Shown here: positions 7,134 through 15,700 of the stretch, one piece after another
How the letters are laid out: every line of letters begins with the position of its first letter
How positions within the stretch are numbered: position 1 is the first letter of the stretch
From: a bacterium
GTDB lineage: Bacteria > Spirochaetota > UBA4802 > UBA5550
Assembly: GCA_024224995.1 (NCBI GenBank)
Contig: JAAENB010000542.1
Coordinates: forward strand, 1-23,015
Direction: 5' to 3'
Length of the DNA: 23,015 nucleotides
Notes under the pieces: generated by a model
What the model was told of the DNA's origin: nothing
The model's input: the letters and a program-made list of their open reading frames with translations, nothing else
The model's database searches: none
Made by a program: the position numbers and the translations under genes

Positions 7134-9527
7134 ATGATGAACGCACTCAACGAGAAAGGGAAAACTCTTTATCCTTCCTTATTTGTACAATATAAGGTAG
7201 GTCCCATAACCCTGCCGAACCGGATATTTTTCCCGCCCATGAGCTTTAACTGGGCCAACCACGACGGCACTGTTTCGGAAAAGCTGCACGGTTTTTGCAT
7301 TGACCTGGCAGACGGCGGCTGCGGAATGATAAACGTTGGCCCGGCAGCAGTATCACCCGATTCCCGTTTGTATGAATATATGCTGCAGCTTCATAATGAA
7401 GAGCATGTCCCAACACTGAAGAAGCTTTGTGATGACATAAGTTCCCGTGGATCGGTTCCGGCCATACAGCTGATAAATTTCGGGCGCCAGTCCATAACAA
7501 CCTTTACCGGGAAAGAGCTGTACGCGCCCAGCCCCATCCCCTGTCCCGTTAATACCAAATTCGATCCTGATTATAAGATCCGGGAGATGACTCTTGAAGA
7601 TATAGACCGGGTAAAAAATGATTTCGCGAAGTCCGCGGCACTGGCAGTGGAGGCCGGAGTAAAGGTGATCCAGCTCCAGGGAGGACACGGATTTTTACTG
7701 AATGAATTTTTATCGCCCTATACGAATCACCGGACCGATGAGTACGGCGGAGAGCTGGAGAATAGAATCCGGTTTGTAGTGGAGGTTATTGAGGCAGTAA
7801 AGAACGTTGTTGGTCATGAGGCGGCAATTGATATACGGCTTAGCGCCGATGAACTGATTGACAAGGGCTTAAAACCGGCCGACTATAAAGAAATACTTCC
7901 CCTCCTGGAAAAGGCCGGGATAGATATGATAACCGTTTCAACGGGAATATCGTATGCCTTTTTGCGGCATCCCCTTGAACCCCAGGCGCGGTACAGTCAT
8001 CTGGCAGAAGAACTGCAGGGCTATTGCAATGTACCGGTTGCCCATGCCGGTTTTATCGCTTCAATAAAAAAGGCCGAGCGGTTGCTGGGCAATGAAAAGA
8101 TGGGCATTGTGGGACTGGGCCGTGCCCAGCTGGCCGATCCCTACATGGTGCGGAAAGCGGCAGAAGGAAGAGATGAGGATATTAACAAATGCCTCTGGGA
8201 TAACCAGTGTCTCTGGAGATTCGCGAACCGGGGAGAGATGAAAACCTTTTGCCTGGTAAACCAGAAATACAAGCGGCCAAACAAAGTGGTGAATGATTAT
8301 AATTTCGTGGACCAGAAATATGTCCATAAAGACCAGCAGGAAAATGTTCACATCTATAATGTACAAAGAATTTTACCAATATCCTTTCCGTCGCAGGTTT
8401 TTGAAATGGATGTACTCCCGGTCCTGGATGAGGCTGAACGAAAGCTCATAACAGACAATTATATCTTAGTGAAACCGGAAGAATACCTGGATGAGTCCAA
8501 AGAGGCAAAACCCTTTTACGTGCTGCGGACATTGCGCGAAAGCTTTGCCGCAAAAGAATACGAAGAAGTAGCGGAAGAGGAATTGCGGCCAGAGGACAGG
8601 GATTTTCTAAGTAATCTTTACAAGAAAGATACGGGACTGGATAAATATATACGAACGAAGAACCTGGCCGACCCGGACCGGTTCGGGTTTCATTTACCCG
8701 ATTCCGAGCGGGCGAATATTTCGCTTATCCTGGAAAAAAATAAAAAAATATCCAAATCGAATGTTTTTTTCGCTTCACTTCATGTAGACCCTGAGCATGA
8801 GTATTTTTTTGAGCACAGCAATGACCACGCACCCGGCATGATGCTTATTGAAACAGCCAGGCAGTTCCTTACGGCATGTACTCATATATACGGGGGAGTC
8901 CCGCTCACGGGGATAAACTTTATCCTGAGCGCCCTTGACGTAATGTTTACCGATTATGTGCTCATGAGCCATCCCTGCCGCATAAAAGGAAACGTGGATG
9001 TGCGTTTTACCAATGATGACGGCGCCTGGACCGACCTTGAAGCGCGCGTTGGCTTTTACCAGGCAGGGAACATAAAAGCCTGGTCGCGTATTGAAGCGAA
9101 TATGATGCGGAATATGGTGCTGGAAAAAATATACAGCCAGAAACATTTAAAGTACACAACACGGTTTGAACCCATTCCTGAGTTTAATATCGAGGTGAAC
9201 CTGCGGGATGTTGACGACAACAGCAATAACTATTTTGGCAATATAATGGATATATCTCCCAAGGGATTTATGCTGGAATTCAATGACTCCATAGGACTTC
9301 GAAAGGGGAATGAATTTGAGTTTAATATTAACCTGGAAAAGTCTCTGTACGCTCATGGCAGATGTTCCGTGCAGTGGTACCGGGAAAAAGGCGGTCGTCA
9401 TGTGGCCGGGTTAAAAATTACCAATATTGACCCGGTAAACAGTGAAAATGTTTATGAAGTAATTAAACGCCTGTGCCATTTCCGTGACCAGCGAGAAACA
9501 GCATCGGGGATTTATGGGGTGATTTAG
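7134..9527 (+). CDS. Old-yellow-enzyme / AfsA-like hotdog / PilZ fusion protein
   Basis: This 797-aa three-part protein has no close match that I recognise. Residues about 10-375 are a flavin-dependent ene-reductase barrel of the NADH:flavin oxidoreductase family, with PNRIFFPPMS near the start and GGHGFLLNEFLSP followed by YGG..ENR at about 183-205. The usual first His of the substrate-binding pair is Gln182; His185 is present. A C-x2-D-x2-C-x13-C set (Cys353, Asp356, Cys359, Cys373) sits where 2,4-dienoyl-CoA reductases bind a 4Fe-4S cluster, but the following FAD/NAD domain is absent. Residues about 385-670 resemble the A-factor synthase AfsA: a YVHKDQQENV start and a DHAPGMMLIETARQF hotdog helix with His565. 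Residues about 675-790 are a PilZ domain with DISPKG (706-711) but no clear RxxxR motif. The AfsA call rests on motifs alone; another acyl-thioester hotdog enzyme is the main alternative. Confidence 0.82.
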   Translation: MMNALNEKGKTLYPSLFVQYKVGPITLPNRIFFPPMSFNWANHDGTVSEKLHGFCIDLADGGCGMINVGPAAVSPDSRLYEYMLQLHNEEHVPTLKKLCDDISSRGSVPAIQLINFGRQSITTFTGKELYAPSPIPCPVNTKFDPDYKIREMTLEDIDRVKNDFAKSAALAVEAGVKVIQLQGGHGFLLNEFLSPYTNHRTDEYGGELENRIRFVVEVIEAVKNVVGHEAAIDIRLSADELIDKGLKPADYKEILPLLEKAGIDMITVSTGISYAFLRHPLEPQARYSHLAEELQGYCNVPVAHAGFIASIKKAERLLGNEKMGIVGLGRAQLADPYMVRKAAEGRDEDINKCLWDNQCLWRFANRGEMKTFCLVNQKYKRPNKVVNDYNFVDQKYVHKDQQENVHIYNVQRILPISFPSQVFEMDVLPVLDEAERKLITDNYILVKPEEYLDESKEAKPFYVLRTLRESFAAKEYEEVAEEELRPEDRDFLSNLYKKDTGLDKYIRTKNLADPDRFGFHLPDSERANISLILEKNKKISKSNVFFASLHVDPEHEYFFEHSNDHAPGMMLIETARQFLTACTHIYGGVPLTGINFILSALDVMFTDYVLMSHPCRIKGNVDVRFTNDDGAWTDLEARVGFYQAGNIKAWSRIEANMMRNMVLEKIYSQKHLKYTTRFEPIPEFNIEVNLRDVDDNSNNYFGNIMDISPKGFMLEFNDSIGLRKGNEFEFNINLEKSLYAHGRCSVQWYREKGGRHVAGLKITNIDPVNSENVYEVIKRLCHFRDQRETASGIYGVI

Positions 9528-9583
9528 AAAACAGGAGCAAGGGGCAAGGGAAAAGGTACAGGGCTTTTTTCCCGGCCCACCGA

Positions 9584-9787
9584 TTACTTTATTTTTTCTT
9601 CTCTTTCGATCAATTGACGCTGCATGTCGAGGTATTTGGTAAGGATCTCCTGGGTAATAGATCCGAGATCAAGAAGGGCATCCCCGATGTAGCAGCTTTT
9701 CTCTTTATGATAATCGAGAGCTTTTTTCAGTTGTTGTTTGGTAATAATATTGTCGTGAAGCAGCATTTCACCAAGTCTTTTTCTCAT
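9584..9787 (-). CDS. Stand-alone MshEN-type c-di-GMP-binding protein
   Basis: This 67-aa protein consists almost only of an MshEN module, the c-di-GMP-binding unit usually found at the N-terminus of type II secretion/type IV pilus ATPases (GspE, MshE). The family's layout of two 24-residue motifs separated by 5 residues is exact: Arg4-His27 (RLGEMLL...), spacer 28-32, Tyr33-Gln56 (YIGDALL...). Motif 1 keeps RLG; motif 2 has YIG in place of RLG but keeps the final Gln, so binding may be weak. The start at 9787 is chosen because AAGGAG lies 8 bases upstream; a longer reading frame begins at 9847 but adds a poor 20-residue tail without a ribosome site. A promoter lies at 9838-9866. It may be a soluble c-di-GMP sensor next to the PilZ fusion. 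Confidence 0.75.
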   Translation of the reverse strand: MRKRLGEMLLHDNIITKQQLKKALDYHKEKSCYIGDALLDLGSITQEILTKYLDMQRQLIEREEKIK

Positions 9788-9837
9788 CCCGGACTCTCCT
9801 TCAATTGAATTAAATGAATTAAGATTTTTGTGTAAAC

Positions 9838-9866
9838 AGGATAGCATGAAAGAAAGGATTTGTCAA
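9838..9866 (-). promoter_or_regulatory. Sigma-70-type promoter of the MshEN gene
   Basis: On the minus strand TTGACA (9866-9861) and TATCCT (9843-9838) are separated by 17 bases. The leader would be about 45 bases. The TTGACA forms an inverted repeat with a second TTGACA at 9878-9883 on the plus strand. Confidence 0.65.
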
Positions 9867-9914
9867 TGGTTTAAAACTTGACATATAGCACACAAACCCT
9901 AAACCAATAAAACC

Positions 9915-11759
9915 ATGAACACAAACGATAACACAAGCAGCTATCTCCCCACAACCGTAAAAGAAGCAGCCGCGCGCGGCTGGGACGAACTGGATGTAAT
10001 TTTATTCACGGGCGATGCCTATGTGGATCACCCCTCATTCGGCGCTGCCGTAATGGGGCGGGTTCTGGAAGAGCAGGGCTTACGCGCGGCAATAGTGCCC
10101 CAGCCAAACTGGCAGGACGATTTGCGCGACTTTAAGAAGTTCCGTAGCCCGCGGCTTTTTTTTGGAGTAACATCGGGGGCAATGGACTCCATGGTAAATC
10201 ACTATACAGCGAAAAAACGCCTCCGGTCCACAGACGCGTACACCCCCGGCGGAAAAGCAGGTTTCCGGCCCCATAATGCAACAGTAGTATACACAAAGAT
10301 ATTAAAGCAGCTTTTTCCCGAAGTTCCGGTAATAATCGGAGGCATAGAAGCCTCTCTTCGACGGGTTACCCATTACGATTACTGGGCCCATATCCTTAAA
10401 CCCTCTATCCTGGCGGAGAGCGGGGCCGATCTCCTGGTATACGGCATGGGAGAGCAGCCCGTAAAGGAGATAGTCCGCTTATTTAATAAAAATGTACCGT
10501 TTTCTTCTATTAAGCGAACAATTCCGCAAACAGCCTGGCTCCTGCCTCAGGGAGAAGAGCTGCGGAAAAATAAGAAGTGGGAAACCCTGGAACTGGCTTC
10601 CCATGAAGATTGTACGCGCGATAAAAAAGTCTTTGCGAAGAATTTTACCCAACTGGAACGGGAGTGGAGCACGGGCAGAGCACAGCGCCTGGTGCAGAAA
10701 ACCGGGCCTGCAACAGTGATTATCAACCCCCCATATCCCCCAATGAGTACAAAAGAGATAGATTCGGTCTATGAACTGCCCTTTACACGGCAGCCTCATC
10801 CCCGTTACCGGAAAAAAGAGCCCATTCCGGCATATGAAATGATACAATCATCCGTAACAATACACCGGGGATGTTTTGGCGGGTGCGCGTTCTGCGCGCT
10901 TTCGGCACACCAGGGAAAGAGAATCGCGTCCCGGTCAAAAGCATCCGTTTTAAAAGAAGTGGAGCAGCTGCGGAAAATACCCGGATTTAAAGGAATAATC
11001 AGCGACCTTGGAGGGCCGTCTGCCAATATGTACGGGATGAAAGGGGTTGATATAACAAAATGCGAAACCTGCGCACGGGTTTCCTGTATATATCCGTCAA
11101 TTTGCGCGAATCTTAATATCTCACATAAAGAGCTGGTTGAGTTATACAGGCAGGTAAGAGCCTTGCCCGGAATAAAAAAGGTGTTTATCGGAAGCGGCAT
11201 CCGCTATGATTTATTGGTGGAAGAAGAAAAAAAGGGGAAGGGTAAGCCTGATAGCTGCAGACAGGAGCACGGAAATAATTACAGGGATGAATATATCCGG
11301 GAGCTGGCAGAGTTTCATGTATCAGGAAGGCTGAAAGTGGCACCGGAGCATACATCAAAAAGGGTGCTTGATTTAATGAGAAAACCCTCTTTTGAGCTTT
11401 TTTACCGCTTTAAAAAGAAATTTGAAGAAATTAATAAAGAAAAGGGGCTTGATCAGCACCTGGTACCCTATTTTATGTCGGCCCATCCCGGCTGCGACCT
11501 TGAAGATATGGCAAACCTTGCCCTGGAAACAAAAAAGCTGGGCTACCGGCTTGAACAGGTCCAGGGATTTACCCCCACACCCATGACCCTCTCCGCGGTG
11601 ATCTATTATACCGGAATAGATCCATACACCGGCAAAAAAGTCTACTCTGCCAAAACCGACAAAGAAAAACGTCATCAGGAACGCTTCTTTTTCTGGTATA
11701 AACCGGAGAACTCTTCGTGGTTTAAGAAGACTCTTAAAAGTTTGAAGTTTGAAGTTTGA
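9915..11759 (+). CDS. ygiQ: YgiQ-family radical SAM protein
   Basis: This 614-aa radical S-adenosylmethionine enzyme belongs to the YgiQ (UPF0313) family, whose substrate is not established. The 4Fe-4S motif CxxxCxxC is Cys320, Cys324, Cys327, preceded by the N-terminal YgiQ signature (LPTT...RGWDELDVI..TGDAYVDHPSFG, split here). Later conserved parts include FIGSGIRYD, LKVAPEHTS, YFMSAHPGC and QGFTPTPMTLS. The C-terminus is a little short against typical members, which carry extra Lys/Arg-rich tails. No convincing ribosome site precedes the ATG, and a possible plus-strand promoter would place the transcript start almost at the ATG. The last codons and the TGA stop lie inside a 7-base tandem repeat. 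It is flanked by a divergent MshEN gene and a strong hairpin downstream, so it is probably a single-gene unit. Confidence 0.92.
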   Translation: MNTNDNTSSYLPTTVKEAAARGWDELDVILFTGDAYVDHPSFGAAVMGRVLEEQGLRAAIVPQPNWQDDLRDFKKFRSPRLFFGVTSGAMDSMVNHYTAKKRLRSTDAYTPGGKAGFRPHNATVVYTKILKQLFPEVPVIIGGIEASLRRVTHYDYWAHILKPSILAESGADLLVYGMGEQPVKEIVRLFNKNVPFSSIKRTIPQTAWLLPQGEELRKNKKWETLELASHEDCTRDKKVFAKNFTQLEREWSTGRAQRLVQKTGPATVIINPPYPPMSTKEIDSVYELPFTRQPHPRYRKKEPIPAYEMIQSSVTIHRGCFGGCAFCALSAHQGKRIASRSKASVLKEVEQLRKIPGFKGIISDLGGPSANMYGMKGVDITKCETCARVSCIYPSICANLNISHKELVELYRQVRALPGIKKVFIGSGIRYDLLVEEEKKGKGKPDSCRQEHGNNYRDEYIRELAEFHVSGRLKVAPEHTSKRVLDLMRKPSFELFYRFKKKFEEINKEKGLDQHLVPYFMSAHPGCDLEDMANLALETKKLGYRLEQVQGFTPTPMTLSAVIYYTGIDPYTGKKVYSAKTDKEKRHQERFFFWYKPENSSWFKKTLKSLKFEV

Positions 11760-11781
11760 AGTTTGAGGTTCGAGGTTTGAG
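11740..11781 (+). repeat. Six-copy 7-base tandem repeat (GTTTGAR) over the ygiQ stop
   Basis: Six units of GTTTGAA/GTTTGAG (one with GTTCGAG) run from 11740 to 11781 and end in GTTTTTT. The ygiQ stop codon is in the third unit. Seven is not a multiple of three, so unit changes shift frame, but TGA recurs in the array and limits the effect to a few C-terminal residues. Confidence 0.85.
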
Positions 11782-11820
11782 GTTTTTTACCGGAGGGGCT
11801 TGTTCCTTACACCTGTCTCC

Positions 11821-11850
11821 ACCGTCTTTACGGGCTTGTTTTCGGAAGAT
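11821..11850 (+). repeat. Interspersed repeat, copy A (partial)
   Basis: The 30 bases match 19342-19371 at 24 of 30 positions by eye (CGTCTTTACGGG core) and also the reverse complement of about 22970-23000. It lies in the 251-base non-coding gap between ygiQ and the ABC transporter gene. The rest of that gap holds the tandem repeat, the hairpin at 11876 and nothing else I recognise. Confidence 0.55.
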
Positions 11851-11875
11851 ATTGGCCGGGGCCGCACCCCTCCTT

Positions 11876-11899
11876 CGCGGCGCGGAAGCGCCGCGTTTT
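11876..11899 (+). terminator. GC-rich hairpin, likely ygiQ terminator
   Basis: A perfect 8-bp stem (CGCGGCGC at 11876-11883, GCGCCGCG at 11888-11895) is closed by a GGAA tetraloop and followed by four T. The stem is very stable but the T tract is short, so it could also be part of the interspersed repeat. Confidence 0.6.
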
Positions 11900-12010
11900 C
11901 CGGGAGCAGGTTAATTTATTCCCTGATGGCGGTTTGATATTCTAAAATTTAATCTGGGCTAAACTACTGCCGGAAACAGGGGAAAAATTCTGGTTGACGG
12001 TTGGCGGCTA

Positions 12011-12724
12011 ATGTTTATTAATATAAAATCTATGCTAAAAGTTGAGAATATATCCAGATCTTATAAAAAAAAGAAGGTATTGGACTCCGTAAGTTTTGAG
12101 GTTCCGGCAGACAGTATTACCGGTATTATTGGCCCAAAAGGGTCCGGAAAGTCGACCTTATTAAAAATAATTGCCGGTTTTGAGAGTCAAAAAAGCGGCA
12201 ATATTTATTATGAAGAAAAGCGAGTTTCCTCATCCAGGGAAAAAAGAAAGCTGTTTTCATATATGCCCGAAGAGCTGAAAGCCTGGCCCGATTATTATGT
12301 GGGGGAATTTGTTGATTTTGTCACCGGCATAACCGGCCGCTTTTACCGGGAAGTGTATGATATACTTCGAATTACGCGGGTAAAAGATGAGAAAATAGGG
12401 AATTTGTCCCAGGAATACCATAAGCGGTTGAGCCTGTACTTTGCCCTGTCCAATCCTCGTAAAATAATACTTCTTGATGAGCCTTTTGACGGATTTGATC
12501 CGGTACAGCTCAAGGAAATAATTGAACTCATAAAATATGAGAATGAAAACCAGAGAACCTTTCTCATATCGGTTCACCAGTTGTATGACGCGGAAAGGTT
12601 ATGTGATTTTTTTATATTCCTGGTAGACGGAAAAATAGTTGAACAGGGCGATATATTCAAGCTGAGTGAAAAATACGGCATAAATTATAATCTGGAAGAA
12701 ATTTTTACCCGGGCCTTACGATGA
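12011..12724 (+). CDS. GldA-like ABC transporter ATP-binding protein
   Basis: This 237-aa cytoplasmic ATPase would power the permease encoded next. Walker A is GPKGSGKST (41-49), Walker B IILLDEP (152-158), D-loop FDGFD, and the switch His lies in ISVHQ. The Q-loop position reads MPE, as in GldA/CcmA-type exporters. The signature motif is LSQEY (132-136) instead of LSGGQ; GldA-type proteins often have LSKGY, so this is a further drift. The stop overlaps the next start by 4 bases (ATGA), which indicates translational coupling. The start is uncertain. The ATG at 12011 has only a weak GGCGG upstream, while the ATG at 12032 fits the family's usual N-terminus (MLKVENISRSY) but has no ribosome site. 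TTGACG at 11994-11999 may be part of a promoter. Confidence 0.9.
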   Translation: MFINIKSMLKVENISRSYKKKKVLDSVSFEVPADSITGIIGPKGSGKSTLLKIIAGFESQKSGNIYYEEKRVSSSREKRKLFSYMPEELKAWPDYYVGEFVDFVTGITGRFYREVYDILRITRVKDEKIGNLSQEYHKRLSLYFALSNPRKIILLDEPFDGFDPVQLKEIIELIKYENENQRTFLISVHQLYDAERLCDFFIFLVDGKIVEQGDIFKLSEKYGINYNLEEIFTRALR

Positions 12725-15700
12725 AACTATTTACAACCCTGTTATATAAAGAAATAAAAGAGCTTTTTGGTTCGGGAAAAACCTGGCTCCTGTTATTAAT
12801 CGCGTGCCTCATTTTCGGGTATAGTTTTATATCCAGTGTAGCCTTTTTTAGCAGGGAGAGCGCGGCAGCAATACAAGACCCGCTTTTTCTTTCCGGTTTT
12901 GACCCCTCCCTGGGGGTTTTCCGGCCCGCCTTTGCCGCGTACCTGGTAATTTTCTCCATAATTACCCCATATATATTTATTAATTTTTTATCTTCCGAAA
13001 AGCGGAATAAGACATTAACTCTTCTTATGCAATTGGCACCGGGAGTACCGGGAATTTTACTGGCAAAATTTTTTACGGGATTAATTTTTATTGCCATAGT
13101 CCTGTTCCTTTCTGTTCCGGCAGTCCTGTTCTGGTCTTTCCTGGGCGGGCACCTCCATGGAGCTGAAATATCTCTTTTTTACCTGGGATTTTTCCTCTAC
13201 GGAATGATGACCCTGTCCGTATCAATGTTCGCCTCGACCCTGGTCGATACAAAGATCGGCGCCTGGCTTATCGCGCTGCTGCTGATCCTGCTTTCACCAG
13301 CTGTTGATTTTTTAATGGGAAATATCCTGTTTCCCGGATCTGTTTTTTCCCGTTTTTACACGGCAACCGGTATGGCTGCCGGTTTTGAAACCGGGATCCT
13401 CTCCCTGGAAGCGGTTCTCTATTTTATATTAATATCATTATTTTTCTTTTTCGTAACAATGACAATCGTAACTATCGGCAAGCTGGAAAAAGGACTCTCC
13501 GCGGGCACGGCAGTTGTGCTGCTCCTTCTTTTGGCGCTTTCCATAGGAAGAACGGGCACCATAAATCTTGACGTAAGCGAAAGCGGAAGAAATTCTTTTG
13601 CCCCGGAAATTGAAACTCTTATTAAGGAAACCGGGCCTCTTTCCATTGATATATACCTGGAAAAGAACGATCCCCGCTTTGAAGCCTATGACCGGTCTTT
13701 TTTAACAAAGCTTTTTCTTCTCCGGAATGATGTACAGGTAACCCTTATAAAGGATAGTCTACAAACTGCGGATTACGGAAAATTCGTCTACCGGGCAGGA
13801 GGGGAGACCAGGGAGTCCTGGTCCACTCACCAGGAGGAGATCTACCGGGTACTCGCTGAGTTGTATAAAATACCGTTAACTGAACCTCTGTCATTCCGGG
13901 AACAGGACGCATACAAAGGATATCCCCTGGCAAAAGGGGCGGGAATCCAGGATATTATATTTTTTACCTATTTTATACTGCTGCCCCTGATCTTTGTGGC
14001 ATTGTACCTGTTAATATACCTGTATCGCAAGCAATATTACGGAAGCCAGTGGGGCATTGAAGATCCCGACGAAGAGCCCCTCTCCCTTGCTGTCCGGGGG
14101 TATACTGCAAAAACACCCGAACCGGCTCCGGCACCGGTAGAAATCCCGGAGATTGAAGCAGCTCCGCAAGTAGAGCGGAAAGATGACACAAAAAATGACA
14201 CAAAAGAGGAGCTGGATTTTGGATTGGGTGATGCGCTGGCACCGGAGACCGCGGAAGAGCCCGATTTTAATATCCCGGAAGAAGAGATATCCTTTGAAAA
14301 AGAGCTGGCTCTTGAGCCCGTAACAGGAGATTCCGGGGTACGTGAAGACGAGTCCGGTGTTGCAACAGTAAAGCCCATAACCGGGGCAATAAAACCTTCG
14401 GGAGAGGAAGACATGACTGCTCTTCTTGAAGGGGAAGAGAGCCTGGGAATGACAGAAGAAGACCGGCTTGCGGCAACTGCTGAGATGGTTCCGCCGCCCG
14501 TTACGGTTGAACCCGAGGGCGTTAGAAAAAAGATCGCTGTTTTTCTTATTTCCTGGATACTCATTATTACCTCCTGCTCTTTAATTCAGCATTTTTTCCT
14601 GGAAGATAACGGAATAAAGCTTTTTCCTTCCCCCGGTGAACTGCTGCCTCAATCTATCGCGGACCTGGGATCGGGATTATTTAAAAAAAGCCTCATAAAA
14701 AAAGAAAAAAGAAGTACTGCGAGTACTGCGAGCACCGCGGGTACTGCGAGCACTGCGGGTACTGCCGTTGATCCCGGGAATAATTATTTATATGCCGGTA
14801 AAAATAACGAGTATTTGCAGTCGTTTTTTAACCGCCTGTCGCGGCTGGAATCGGGGACGCGGGATACCGTCTCCATAATGCATTTTGGTGATTCTCTCAT
14901 CTGGGGGGATTGTTTTACCGTAAACATGAAGCAGCGTTTTCAAAAGGATTTTGGAGACGGCGGCAGGGGCCTGGTTCCGGTAGTGCAGATACCTCCTACA
15001 ACCCTGCAGGATCATATCAATAAAACAAAGAAATATTATTTCAGGCATACTTTTTTACTGCACGAATTCTGGCGTGCTGCCCCGGGCAGAAAGAAGAAAA
15101 AGAAACCAGGCGATGCAGCCGCGGGCGGTGCCGGGGAAAAAGCAGAGGTAAAGCAGGAAAAACCGGAACCGGAACCCGAGCTTGCACGGATTCCGGACCA
15201 GGGAAAGCCCAAGCAGAAAAAAGGGAAAAAACGGCGGATGATCCTGCGGCTTAAGCCGCCGATTAATGCGAAACTTGGTTTTACCGGGGAAGGAGCCCGT
15301 CCGAAAAATGAAAAGGCAGAGATCCGGTATGAACTGCCCCGGGGATTCAAGCCCTGGAACAAGATCCAGGTCTTTGTCCGGGCGCCAGGAGGCAAGCTGG
15401 TAATGGTAAACCGGGTAGTAAAGGGAAAGACGGTTAAAAGGCCGCTCCTGGTAAAAAAGAATGTAACGTTTAAATATATAGTAAATGCCCGGTATAATGA
15501 TGATGAAAAGCGGCTCAGTAAATCCATAACCCTGAAGCCGGCGGAAAGCAGTGTTGTTGAATTTGAAGTGGACAATGCCAGGAATGTTGTTATAGATTTT
15601 AAAGGGAACGGGAGAAATTTACCCTATATTGATACGATCAATCTTGAGACCGGCCGGGGGCTGGTCTATCATGCCGTAATTCGAATGGGCACTCATATGT

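Noticed and set aside
9528..9583. GGGC...GCCC near 9561-9578 as a terminator between convergent genes
   Set aside because: A stem of only four pairs with a long loop and no clean T run in the right place.
14037..14564. 175-aa Ser-rich open frame on the minus strand
   Set aside because: It mirrors the acidic linker codons (Glu/Ala/Pro) of the plus-strand fusion gene; a composition artefact.
15036..15575. 179-aa open frame on the minus strand
   Set aside because: It is antisense to the SGNH part of the fusion gene, has low-complexity Phe/Ser/Pro content from the opposite strand of Lys/Pro codons, and has no ribosome site or family motif.
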